Assembly (NCBI GenBank): GCA_031376265.1
Contig: JANMDK010000270.1
Span: 1 to 21,694 of the forward strand
Length of the DNA: 21,694 nucleotides
Source of the DNA: SZAS-79 sp031376265
GTDB taxonomy: Bacteria > Pseudomonadota > Gammaproteobacteria > Burkholderiales > SG8-39
Reading direction: 5' to 3'
Shown: positions 7,554-16,317 of the stretch, piece after piece
How the letters are laid out: every line of letters begins with the position of its first letter
How positions within the stretch are numbered: position 1 is the first letter of the stretch
Made by a program: the position numbers and the translations under genes
The notes under the pieces: generated by a model
Seen by the model: the letters and a program-made list of their open reading frames with translations, nothing else
What the model was told of the DNA's origin: nothing
Databases searched by the model: none

Positions 7554-8864
7554 ATGCGTATCGCGGTCATAGGCTCAGGCATTTCCGGGCTCGCCGCCGC
7601 GTGGCTGCTTGGGCGCGACCACACGATCACGCTGTTCGAATCGGGTACCTACCTGGGCGGCCATACCCACACGGTAGACGTGACGCTCGAGGGCGTGACG
7701 CACGGGGTGGACACCGGCTTCCTCGTGTTCAACCGGGCAACCTACCCGAACCTCGTACCGCTGCTCGAAACGCTGGGCGTGCCCGTCGCGCCCAGCGAAA
7801 TGACTTTCAGCGTCGCCCTTCAGGCGCCGGCGATCGAATGGTCGGGCACGAGCCTCGGCAGCCTGTTTGCGCAGCGCTCGAATCTCCTGCGCCCGGGGTT
7901 CCTTCGAATGCTGCGCGATGTGTTCCGCTTCAACCGGGAAGCCGGGGCATGGACGCTGCAAGAAAACGGCGCGCCGGCCATTTCGGTGGGCGACTTCCTG
8001 TCCGTCGGCGGATACAGCATGGAGTTTCGCGACTGGTACCTGATGCCCATGGCCGCGGCAATCTGGTCGTGCCCGACGAAAGTCATGCTCGAGTACCCGT
8101 TCGCTTCGTTCGCGCGGTTTTTTCGCAACCATGGACTGCTTCAGGTCACGGACCGGCCTCAGTGGTACACGGTCGCAGGCGGCGCGCGGCAATACGTAAC
8201 GAAACTCGCAGGGTCGCTACCAGACGTTCGCCTGAACACGCCCGTCGTCGCAGCACGCCGCGATGCGACCGGCGTCGACGTGGCCTTCCGCGCTGCGGGC
8301 CTCGCGCAAAACGAACGTTTCGATGGGGTCGTCTTCGCCTGCCATAGCGACCAGGCACTGCGCATCCTCGGCGACGATGCCCGGCCGATCGAGAAAGCCA
8401 CGCTTGGCGCCATCCCCTACCAGCGCAACCGCGCGGTGTTGCACACGGACGCATCGCTGCTCCCCGCCAATCGGCGCGTGTGGTCGGCATGGAACTACGC
8501 CGCCGGCAGGGATTCGCCCGTTGGCCGCCCGGTCAGCGTTCACTACCTCATCAATCGATTGCAGCCGCTGCCGTTCCGACAACCGGTGATCGTGAGCCTG
8601 AACCCCTTCCGCGAGCCGCGCACCGCGACCATTCTCGGCGAGTACGACTACGAGCACCCCGTTTTTGCTGCCGGCGCAGAAGCGGCCCAGGCCAGGTTGC
8701 CTGCGATCCAGGGCGGGAACCGCACCTGGTTCTGCGGCGCTTGGACGCGCTACGGCTTTCACGAGGACGGGCTCGCCTCGGCGCTCAGCGTCGCGCGGTC
8801 GTTCGGTATCGAAGCGCCTTGGGCGCCGCAGCCTGGGGCGGAAGCCCTGAAGCTCGCCGCCTGA
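7554..8864 (+). CDS. FAD-dependent amine-oxidase-like oxidoreductase
   Basis: This 436-residue flavoprotein is the first gene of the plus-strand operon. The N-terminus is a Rossmann fold with GSGISG at 7-12 and the ribose-binding acid Glu29, followed by GGHTHT (35-40), a flavin-binding signature of this amine oxidase/phytoene desaturase-like family. The C-terminal segment WFCGAWTRYGFHEDGLASAL completes the FAD site. In related clusters a protein of this type always accompanies a DUF1365 protein and a Cfa-like methyltransferase, so it probably oxidises or desaturates a modified acyl chain; the exact reaction is inferred. ATG 7554 is chosen because the Rossmann strand starts at residue 2; no good Shine-Dalgarno is visible. 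It ends 19 nt before the DUF1365 gene. Confidence 0.85.
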   Translation: MRIAVIGSGISGLAAAWLLGRDHTITLFESGTYLGGHTHTVDVTLEGVTHGVDTGFLVFNRATYPNLVPLLETLGVPVAPSEMTFSVALQAPAIEWSGTSLGSLFAQRSNLLRPGFLRMLRDVFRFNREAGAWTLQENGAPAISVGDFLSVGGYSMEFRDWYLMPMAAAIWSCPTKVMLEYPFASFARFFRNHGLLQVTDRPQWYTVAGGARQYVTKLAGSLPDVRLNTPVVAARRDATGVDVAFRAAGLAQNERFDGVVFACHSDQALRILGDDARPIEKATLGAIPYQRNRAVLHTDASLLPANRRVWSAWNYAAGRDSPVGRPVSVHYLINRLQPLPFRQPVIVSLNPFREPRTATILGEYDYEHPVFAAGAEAAQARLPAIQGGNRTWFCGAWTRYGFHEDGLASALSVARSFGIEAPWAPQPGAEALKLAA

Positions 8865-8883
8865 TTCGCCTCGGTCAGACACG

Positions 8884-9642
8884 ATGCCTTCCGAACTCCT
8901 TTGCGGCACAGTCATGCATCGGCGCGTGCGCCCAGTGGCGCACCGGTTTGCCTATCGCGTGTTCTTCCTGCGCCTGCAGCTCTCGGCGCTCGCCGAAGCC
9001 GAGAACCGCCTCTTTTCGCTAAACCGCTTCAACCTCGCAAGCTTTCACTTCCGCGACCACGGGGCGCGCGACGGCACGCATCCCCTGGCTTGGATCCGCG
9101 AGGTGCTGGCAAGCGAAGGCCTGCGGGCAGCAGACGGCGAGGTCTGGCTGCACTGCTTTCCGCGCGTGCTGGGCTACGTCTTCAACCCGGTGAGCTTCTG
9201 GTTCTGCCATTCGCGCGGTGGCGAGTTGCGCGCGGTACTGGCCGAGGTGAACAACACGTTCGGTGAGCGCCACTGCTACCTCATTGCCCACCCGGACGGC
9301 CGGCCCATCGACGAGACGCAAACGCTCGGTACCCGGAAGGTCTTCCATGTATCGCCCTTCTTGCCCGTGGCGGGGCGCTATGCGTTCAGGTTCGGCCAGG
9401 CTGGCGGCGCGCGCATTTCGCGCATCGACTACCACGACGACGACGGACCGCTCCTCCTCACGAGCATTGCCGGCCGGCCCGAGCCCCTCACCGCCGGCCG
9501 GGTCCTGCATGCGTTCGCCTCCCATCCATTCATGACCCTCGCCGTCATGGCTCGAATCCACTCCCACGCGCTGCGCCTATGGGCCAAGCGCGCGCCCTTT
9601 TTTCCAAAACCCGAGGCTCCGCAGGAGCACATTTCCCGATGA
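8884..9642 (+). CDS. DUF1365 family protein
   Basis: This 252-residue protein has the conserved DUF1365 blocks: an N-terminal MHRRVRPVAHRFAYRVF, GYVFNPVSFWFC at 97-108, EVNNTFGERHCYL from 121, and a C-terminal ASHPFMTLAVMARIHSHAL. The biochemical role of the family is unknown to me. Its genes almost invariably sit between an FAD oxidoreductase and a Cfa-like methyltransferase, as here, which points to a step in modifying membrane fatty acids. The stop codon overlaps the next start (ATGA, 9639-9642), indicating translational coupling. No signal peptide is evident; a C-terminal amphipathic stretch may touch the membrane. Confidence 0.88.
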   Translation: MPSELLCGTVMHRRVRPVAHRFAYRVFFLRLQLSALAEAENRLFSLNRFNLASFHFRDHGARDGTHPLAWIREVLASEGLRAADGEVWLHCFPRVLGYVFNPVSFWFCHSRGGELRAVLAEVNNTFGERHCYLIAHPDGRPIDETQTLGTRKVFHVSPFLPVAGRYAFRFGQAGGARISRIDYHDDDGPLLLTSIAGRPEPLTAGRVLHAFASHPFMTLAVMARIHSHALRLWAKRAPFFPKPEAPQEHISR

Positions 9643-10877
9643 ACATGACCACCTCAACCCTTGGCGCGAAAGGCGCCGCCGCTCCCGCATCGAGGCCTGT
9701 GCCGTGGAAAGCGCGGCTGGCCTTGCGCTTTCTCGAGCGAATCGGCACCGGCCGCCTCCATGTCGAGCTGCCTTCGGGCGAGCGACTTTCGTTCGGGCCC
9801 GCTGCGCAAGCGGCCCCGGGTCTCGAGGCGGAAATCGCCTTCCACGACTGGGACGCCTTCGGCCGCATCCTGCGCGATGGCGACATCGGCTTCGCCGAAA
9901 GCTTCCTCGACCAGCAATGGCATACGCCGCACCTGCCCGACCTGCTCGCCCTGTTGGCTGTGAACCGCGAGTCGCTCGATGCGCCCCTTTACGGCAGTTT
10001 CATCGGGCGCACGCTGCATCGAATCTCGCACGCGCTGCGCTCGAACACGCGCTCCGGCAGCCGGCGAAACATCGCCGCGCACTACGACCTCGGCAACGAT
10101 TTCTATTCCCTGTGGCTCGATGACGGCATGACCTATTCGAGCGCGGTTTACGCGGATGACGCCGACACGCTGGAATCGGCACAGCGCGCGAAGTACCAAC
10201 GCATCCTCGAGCGCATCGCCCCGGCGCCTGGGTCACGCATCCTCGAAATCGGCTGCGGATGGGGGGGCTTCGCCGAACTCGCCGCCGCCCGGAAATGTCA
10301 TGTGACGGGGCTGACCCTGTCGCGCGCGCAACTGGAGTACGCGCGCGCGCGCCTCGCCGCCGCCGGGCACGCGCAGCGCACCGGCATCGAGTTTCGTGAC
10401 TATCGCGATCAAACGGGCACCTACGACGCGGTGGTGTCGGTGGAGATGCTCGAGGCAGTGGGCGAGCGGTGGTGGCCGGCGTATTTCGCCAAGGTCGCCG
10501 GATCGCTGCCCCCGGGCGGCAAGGCCGTAATCCAGTCGATCGTGATTGACGATGCCCTTTTCGAGCGCTACCGGCAAGGCAGCGATTTCATCCAGCGATA
10601 TATCTTTCCGGGCGGCATGCTGCCCAGTCCCTCCCGGTTCCGCGAGCTTGCATCGCAGGCGGGCTTTGCAATCGAGGACGAGTTCGCATTCGGCCTGGAC
10701 TACCGGCGCACGCTGACCGAATGGCGGGAACGATTCCTCGCGCGCGCCGACGCCGTCCGCGGCTTGGGTTTCGACGAGCGCTTCATGCGCCTGTGGGAGT
10801 TCTACTTCGCCTACTGCATGGCTGGTTTCGTTTCCGGCTCGACCGACGTCATGCAATTCACGCTGGTCAAGCGGTGA
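9639..10877 (+). CDS. Cyclopropane-fatty-acid-synthase-like SAM methyltransferase
   Basis: This 412-residue enzyme of the Cfa family transfers a one-carbon unit from SAM to an unsaturated phospholipid acyl chain. Motifs are HYDLGNDFY (148-156), MTYSSAVY (164-171), SAM motif I ILEIGCGWGG (201-210), VSVEMLEAVG near 267-276 and FIQRYIFPGGMLPS near 317-330. Compared with E. coli Cfa, two of the five bicarbonate ligands differ: Cys139 is Ser168 and His266 is Gln299, while the glutamate (Glu272), Ile301 and Tyr355 are kept. The product may therefore be a methyl- or methylene-branched chain rather than a cyclopropane. Start ATG 9639 overlaps the DUF1365 stop and has GGAG 11 nt upstream. It overlaps the next gene by GTGA. 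Confidence 0.88.
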   Translation: MNMTTSTLGAKGAAAPASRPVPWKARLALRFLERIGTGRLHVELPSGERLSFGPAAQAAPGLEAEIAFHDWDAFGRILRDGDIGFAESFLDQQWHTPHLPDLLALLAVNRESLDAPLYGSFIGRTLHRISHALRSNTRSGSRRNIAAHYDLGNDFYSLWLDDGMTYSSAVYADDADTLESAQRAKYQRILERIAPAPGSRILEIGCGWGGFAELAAARKCHVTGLTLSRAQLEYARARLAAAGHAQRTGIEFRDYRDQTGTYDAVVSVEMLEAVGERWWPAYFAKVAGSLPPGGKAVIQSIVIDDALFERYRQGSDFIQRYIFPGGMLPSPSRFRELASQAGFAIEDEFAFGLDYRRTLTEWRERFLARADAVRGLGFDERFMRLWEFYFAYCMAGFVSGSTDVMQFTLVKR

Positions 10878-11428
10878 TCCGCGCCGCCGCCCCGATGCTG
10901 GCAGCGCTGGTGCTCGTCGCGCTATCCGCGGGCCCGGTAGCGCAAGCCCGGGATTCGACCCGGGGAGGGTTGCCTGCGGGCGCGAGCGAGGAAGTCCCCG
11001 GCTTGAAGCCGTTCGGCGCGGGCACATTCAGGTGGTTCGGGCTCAAGGTCTACGACGCCGCGCTATGGACACGCGGCGCACCGCCCGAGTTCGGGCAGCC
11101 ATTTTCCCTGTCGTTGCGATATGCGCGCAGCCTCAAGGGCACGGCCATCGCCCAGCGCTCGGTGGAGGAGATCGAAGCCCTCGCGCTCGGCACGCCGGAG
11201 AAGCGCCGCGCATGGGGACTGGCAATGGAGAGGCTGTTTCCCGATGTCGTCGAAGGCAACACGCTCACCGGGCTGCACCTGCCCGGCCGGGGCGCGAAAT
11301 TTTTCCACGACGGCCGGCCGCTGGGCGCGATTGCGGATCCTGAGTTCTCGCACGCGTTTTTTTCCATCTGGCTCGACCCCGCAACCAGCGCGCCGGACCT
11401 GCGCGCCGCGCTGCTCGGAGGCCGCTGA
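10874..11428 (+). CDS. Chalcone-isomerase-like periplasmic protein
   Basis: This 184-residue protein has an N-terminal signal sequence (hydrophobic core MLAALVLVALSAG, cleavage near AQA). The body matches the bacterial chalcone isomerase-like family: FRWFGLKVYDAALW (52-65), then PFSLSLRYARSLKGTAIAQRSVEEIE (76-101). Despite the name, bacterial members are not known to make flavonoids; the fold binds fatty-acid-like ligands, which suits a lipid-modification operon. The start is taken as GTG 10874, overlapping the methyltransferase stop (GTGA). ATG 10895 is an alternative that still gives a signal peptide. It is followed two bases later by the MFS gene. Confidence 0.8.
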   Translation: MIRAAAPMLAALVLVALSAGPVAQARDSTRGGLPAGASEEVPGLKPFGAGTFRWFGLKVYDAALWTRGAPPEFGQPFSLSLRYARSLKGTAIAQRSVEEIEALALGTPEKRRAWGLAMERLFPDVVEGNTLTGLHLPGRGAKFFHDGRPLGAIADPEFSHAFFSIWLDPATSAPDLRAALLGGR

Positions 11429-11430
11429 GC

Positions 11431-12702
11431 GTGGCGCTTTCGGGCCGGGAACTCACCGCCTACGGCGCCCTCGGGCTGCCGCTCGCCAGTGCGGCGTTGC
11501 CGATCTACGTGCATCTCCCGAACCTGTACGGCGGTGCGCTCGGCATGAACCTGGCGCTGCTCGGGCTGGTGCTGCTCGCGGCAAGGCTCGCCGACGCCTT
11601 CATCGATCCCGTGCTCGGGGCCCTGAACGACCGCCTGCAGCGCCCGAAGCTCCTGGTCGCCCTCGGCATCGGCCTTCTCGTCGCCGGCGTCCTGCTCGCT
11701 TTCAATCCGCCGCGCATCGGCCGGCTTGGCGGCGAGCATCTCTGGCTGTGGCTGTCGATCGCGCTGGTGCCCGTCTACCTGGGTTACAGCCTGGCTTCGG
11801 TCAGCTATCTCGCGTGGGGCTCGCTGCTCGGCCGGTCGCCGCACGAGGCGACCCGGCTAAGCGCATTCCGCGAAGGCTTCGGCCTCGCCGGCGTCATCTT
11901 CGCGAGCGTCCTCCCGGCGCTGCTCGCCGCGCAGATCGAATCGGGATTGGCGCGCTTCAGCGTGGTTTTTGCTGTCGCCGCCGTCCTCTTCGCCGCGGTG
12001 ACACTGGCCGCCGCGCCGCCTCCTCCCCGAATGGCTGGCCGGCGAGTGCCTGGCATCCACGCGATATTTGCACCGTTTTCGAACGGTCCGTTTACGCGCC
12101 TGCTGGCCGTGTTCATGCTGAACGGCATTTCGAGCGCGCTGCCCGCCACCCTGATGCTGTTCTACGTTGCGGACGCGTTGCAAATGCCCGGCGAGGGCGG
12201 CACTTTCCTCGCCGTGTACTTTCTTGCCGGCGCGGCCGGCCTGCCCCTGTGGGTCGCCGCGTCACGGCGCGTCGGCAAGCCGGCAGCGTGGCTCGCCGCA
12301 ATGATGGTGAGCGTTGCCGCCTTCGCGGGCGCATTCACGCTCGGCGCGGGCGACCATGCCGCATTTCTGGCGGTGTGCGCGCTTTCGGGCTTTGCGCTGG
12401 GAGCCGACCTCTCGATCCCGCCTGCAATGCTCGCCGACGTGGTTCGCGACGCCGGCCACGAAGAGCGCGCCGGTGCGTATTTCGGCGCATGGACTTTCGC
12501 CACCAAGCTCAACCTCGCGATTGCTGCGGGCATTGCGCTGCCCGCGCTCGCGCTGTTCGGATACACGCCGGGCGAGGCGCAAACGGTTCAACCGCTGTAT
12601 TACGCCTATTGCCTGCTGCCCTGCGCGCTGAAGGCCGCGGCCGGCGGCCTGCTGTGGAAGACCATCGGCATCGCCAACACTCGTGAAGGAATTCCCGCAT
12701 GA
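11431..12702 (+). CDS. MFS transporter, GPH/MFS_2-like
   Basis: This 423-residue integral inner-membrane protein has about twelve hydrophobic segments. The loop after the second segment reads ARLADAFIDPVLGALNDRLQ (51-70), a motif of the glycoside-pentoside-hexuronide/MFS_2 branch, which also includes lysolipid carriers. Given the operon, a lipid or fatty-acid-derived substrate is possible, but nothing in the sequence identifies it. GTG 11431 is the start, with GGAG 10 nt upstream inside the end of the previous gene. The stop overlaps the next start (ATGA, 12699-12702). Confidence 0.83.
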   Translation: MALSGRELTAYGALGLPLASAALPIYVHLPNLYGGALGMNLALLGLVLLAARLADAFIDPVLGALNDRLQRPKLLVALGIGLLVAGVLLAFNPPRIGRLGGEHLWLWLSIALVPVYLGYSLASVSYLAWGSLLGRSPHEATRLSAFREGFGLAGVIFASVLPALLAAQIESGLARFSVVFAVAAVLFAAVTLAAAPPPPRMAGRRVPGIHAIFAPFSNGPFTRLLAVFMLNGISSALPATLMLFYVADALQMPGEGGTFLAVYFLAGAAGLPLWVAASRRVGKPAAWLAAMMVSVAAFAGAFTLGAGDHAAFLAVCALSGFALGADLSIPPAMLADVVRDAGHEERAGAYFGAWTFATKLNLAIAAGIALPALALFGYTPGEAQTVQPLYYAYCLLPCALKAAAGGLLWKTIGIANTREGIPA

Positions 12703-13226
12703 TCCGCATCCTGTCGGCCGCTCTAGCGGCAGTACTCCTCGCCGGTTGCAGCAGCATCGGTCCCGATGCCTATCGGGACGAGAAACCAGCGCTCGACCTG
12801 TTCAGGTACTTCGAAGGCGCCGTCGACGGCTGGGGCGTTTTCACCGATCGCTCGAACAAGGTCGTCAGGCGATTCACGGTGGCGGTCAAGGGCACGGTGG
12901 CCGGCGACACACTCACGCTGGAGGAGGATTTCAGCTATTCCGACGGGACCAAATCGAAGCGCGTCTGGTCGATCGCGCGGCTCGACGCCCACCGGTTCAC
13001 CGGGACTGCCGGCGACGTGGTCGGGCGCGCGCAGGGCGAGGCGCGCGGCAACGCGCTGCGCTGGACGTACGTGCTCGCTCTCGAGGTCGATGGCCGAACC
13101 TGGCACGTGGACTTCGACGACTGGATGTACCTGCAGGACGAAACCGTAATGCTCAACCGCTCGCGCATGAGCAAATTCGGCTTCGCGCTCGGCGAGCTCA
13201 CGCTCGCCTTCCGGAAAAGGCCCTGA
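12699..13226 (+). CDS. DUF3833 family lipoprotein
   Basis: This 175-residue protein has a lipoprotein signal peptide with lipobox LAGC (14-17), so Cys17 would be acylated and the protein anchored in the periplasm. The body carries typical DUF3833 sequence: LDLFRYFEGAVDGWGVFTDRSNKVVRRFTV and, near the C-terminus, WMYLQDETVMLNRSRMSKFG. The family function is not established; members occur mostly in this kind of Cfa/DUF1365 cluster. ATG 12699 overlaps the MFS stop by 4 nt, and the TGA overlaps the next ATG by 1 nt (TGATG). Confidence 0.87.
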   Translation: MIRILSAALAAVLLAGCSSIGPDAYRDEKPALDLFRYFEGAVDGWGVFTDRSNKVVRRFTVAVKGTVAGDTLTLEEDFSYSDGTKSKRVWSIARLDAHRFTGTAGDVVGRAQGEARGNALRWTYVLALEVDGRTWHVDFDDWMYLQDETVMLNRSRMSKFGFALGELTLAFRKRP

Positions 13227-14005
13227 TGGGTTTCTTCTCGCCGCTGAACACGCCGATCGCCTCGTTCGCCGGCAAGCGCGTCTGGGTGGTCGGCGCTACG
13301 ACGGGCATCGGCGCGGCGACCGCGAACCTGCTGCTCGAACGCGGCGCGCGGGTTGCGGTGTCCGCGCGCTCGACCGAAGCGCTCGAATCCACCTTCGGCG
13401 GCCGCGCGACCGTGCTTCCGCTCGACGTTTCCGACGCGACCGCCACCGCGCGCACGGCGCAGCGCCTTTGCGAGGCCTGGGGCGGCATCGATCTCGCGCT
13501 CGCCGTTGCCGGCACCTACAAGGCGATGCGCGCGTGGGAAATCGACCTGCCCGAAGCCCGGCGCATCGTCGACATCAACCTGACCGGCGTGCTCAACCTG
13601 TTCGCGGCCGTGCACCCCGTGCTGTTGCGGCAAGGCGCCGGCGGATTCGGCATCGTCTCGAGCGTCGCGGGCTATGGGGGATTGCCCAACAGCCTGGCCT
13701 ATGGCGCGAGCAAGGCCGCCTGCATCAACCTCGCCCAATCGCTGTATCTCGACCTGCACGAGCGCGGCATCGACGTGTACCTCATCTCGCCCGGCTTCGT
13801 CGCAACGCCGCTCACCGCGAAAAACACGTTCCCGATGCCTTTCCTCATCGGCGCGGACAAGGCCGCGGAGGAAATCGTCGACGGCATTGCGCGAGGCGAC
13901 TTCGAGATCCATTTCCCGCGCGCGTTCTCCCGGATGCTCAAGGCGATCAACCTTTTGCCGCACCGGCTGTATTTCTGGTGCGTCAGGAGGTTCACCGGGC
14001 CATGA
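13226..14005 (+). CDS. Short-chain dehydrogenase/reductase
   Basis: This 259-residue classical-type SDR has the cofactor glycine motif in the variant form GATTGIG (23-29), Asn118 in DINLTG, Ser146 in IVSSVAGY and the YxxxK pair Tyr159-Lys163, so the catalytic tetrad is complete. SARS after the second strand suggests NADP preference, although this is weak evidence. A basic, aromatic C-terminus (LPHRLYFWCVRRF) may associate with the membrane. It likely reduces or oxidises a lipid carbonyl or hydroxyl made by the upstream enzymes. ATG 13226 is chosen because it overlaps the previous stop and follows a GGAAAAGG sequence; longer in-frame extension runs through the lipoprotein gene and is rejected. 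Confidence 0.88.
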   Translation: MGFFSPLNTPIASFAGKRVWVVGATTGIGAATANLLLERGARVAVSARSTEALESTFGGRATVLPLDVSDATATARTAQRLCEAWGGIDLALAVAGTYKAMRAWEIDLPEARRIVDINLTGVLNLFAAVHPVLLRQGAGGFGIVSSVAGYGGLPNSLAYGASKAACINLAQSLYLDLHERGIDVYLISPGFVATPLTAKNTFPMPFLIGADKAAEEIVDGIARGDFEIHFPRAFSRMLKAINLLPHRLYFWCVRRFTGP

Positions 14006-14445
14006 CCGGTATCGACGACCTCGTCGCGTGGTTCGAGACGCTTTCGGCTCAGAGCGTTCGGAGGATCGGGGACTACTACGCCGCGGACGCGTATTTCAAG
14101 GACCCCTTTAACGAGGTGCGCGGCATCGAAAGCGTGCAGCAGGTGTATGCGCACATGTTCGAGCAGGTAGCAGAACCGCGTTTCAAGGTCACCGAGCGCA
14201 TCCTGGCGGGCAACGGCGCGCTGCTAACGTGGGACTTCACTTTCCGCCTCAGGCCGGGCGCTGCGCTCATGACGGTCCGGGGCGCGAGCCACCTGCGCTT
14301 CGATGCAGGCGGGAAAGTCGCGTATCACCGCGACTACTGGGACACTGGGGAGGAACTGTATGCAAAGGTGCCGCTGCTCGGGTCGTTGATGCGCGCGCTG
14401 CGTCGCCGGCTTACAGCGACAGGGAAGCAGCCGCCCGCGAAGTAA
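14002..14445 (+). CDS. SnoaL-like / NTF2-fold protein
   Basis: This 147-residue cytoplasmic protein is the last gene of the operon. Typical NTF2-like blocks are YYAADAYFKDPFNEVRG (25-41), WDFTFRLRPG and the terminal strand KVAYHRDYWD (105-114). Proteins of this fold bind hydrophobic small molecules or act as cyclases/isomerases; the specific role is unknown. An AGGAGG ribosome site (13985-13990) lies 11 nt upstream of ATG 14002, the best Shine-Dalgarno of the operon, inside the end of the SDR gene, which it overlaps by 4 nt. A REP-like palindrome follows 90 nt downstream. Confidence 0.83.
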   Translation: MTGIDDLVAWFETLSAQSVRRIGDYYAADAYFKDPFNEVRGIESVQQVYAHMFEQVAEPRFKVTERILAGNGALLTWDFTFRLRPGAALMTVRGASHLRFDAGGKVAYHRDYWDTGEELYAKVPLLGSLMRALRRRLTATGKQPPAK

Positions 14446-14450
14446 CCGAA

Positions 14451-14512
14451 AAATGTCAGCAAGTTGGCTGGAGAGGCGCGCCGGGACTAGAGTTTCGTCA
14501 TCTAAATGTCAG
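14451..14512. repeat. Short direct repeats in the convergent intergenic region
   Basis: AAATGTCAG occurs at 14451-14459 and again at 14504-14512. The 60 bp between looks unrelated to either flanking gene and may be a relic of a mobile element ending at the palindrome. No reading frame is present. Confidence 0.3.
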
Positions 14513-14535
14513 TAGCGCATCGCGGCGCCCGCCTC

Positions 14536-14585
14536 ATAAATGGGGTCAGAGTCGAGTTATTTAATTCGACTCTGACCCCATTTAT
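14536..14585. repeat. REP-like 50-bp palindrome, also a possible bidirectional terminator
   Basis: A perfect 20-bp inverted repeat (ATAAATGGGGTCAGAGTCGA and its complement at 14566-14585) surrounds a 10-nt loop. I recall GGGGTCAGAGTCGA-type palindromes as dispersed repeats in many proteobacterial genomes, often associated with REP-type (Y1) transposases. It lies between two convergent operons and includes the TAA stop of the phosphodiesterase gene. As RNA it would form a very stable hairpin on either strand. Confidence 0.8.
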
Positions 14586-15318
14586 TCCGCAAAGTCTGGC
14601 GCGATGAGGTCGAGCCGGTCGGTGATGACGCACTCCACGCCCCAGCCGAAAAGCTTCCGTGCTTCGGCCGGGTCGTTCACCGTCCAGCACGCGACTGCAT
14701 AGCCGGCAGCGTGGATCGCGTCGGCGAGGCTGCGGGTAAGTTCGCTGTACTTGCAATGCAGCGCCATGCATTCGAGCTTCTGCATCCTCTCTTGCCAATC
14801 GGGCGGGATCTTGCTGACCAGCAACCCACGGGGCAGCGAGGGCGCGGCCGCTTTGGCGGCGGCCAGCGCCTCCATCGAGAAGGAGGACAGCACCGGCGGC
14901 AACGCCGCGCCTTCCCAGAGGTCGAGCGCCATGCGCGCGGCGGCGCGGCCGGTTTCGGCCTCGTACCCCCTGGCCGGCTTGATCTCGACGTTGGCCCACA
15001 GGCCGAGCGCCCGGCAAAGCTTTGCGGCCGCCTCGAAGGTCGGCACTTTCTCGCCCTTGAACGCCGCGCCATGCCAGGCCCCTGCGTCGAATTTTTCGAT
15101 GTCGGCGTAGGCGAGCATCGGCACGCTGCCCCTGCCCGACGTGGTGCGCTCGAAGGTCTCGTCGTGGATCAGCACCGGCAAGCTGCCGCCGGCGAGCATG
15201 ACGTCGAACTCGACGCCGCGAAACCCGAGCGAGGCACCGTGGCGCAGCGCGCCCAGCGTGTTCTCCGGGGCCAGCGTGCCGCCGCCGCGATGCGCGACAA
15301 CGCGCGGGTAGGGCCACT

Positions 15319-15322
<4 letters not shown>
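14582..15322 (-). CDS. ugpQ: Glycerophosphodiester phosphodiesterase
   Basis: This 246-residue cytoplasmic enzyme hydrolyses glycerophosphodiesters to glycerol-3-phosphate and an alcohol. The GDPD active-site signature is complete: HRGG (11-14), PENT (19-22), GVEFDV (36-41) and IHDETFERTTSGRG (52-65), with EIKPA further on. It has no signal peptide, as expected for the UgpQ type that acts on substrates imported by the Ugp transporter. ATG 15322 overlaps the ugpC stop (ATGA). The TAA stop lies inside a REP-like palindrome, so the natural C-terminus may have been changed by repeat insertion, although the length is normal for the family. Confidence 0.9.

Positions 15323-16316
<994 letters not shown>

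Positions 16317-16317
<1 letters not shown>

Noticed and set aside
11121..12686. 521-codon plus-strand frame overlapping the MFS gene
   Set aside because: It is an Arg/Ala-rich shadow; the MFS frame has membrane segments and a family motif.
14502..15317. 271-codon minus frame reading through the REP palindrome
   Set aside because: It overlaps ugpQ in another frame and lacks any GDPD motif; the ugpQ frame is complete.
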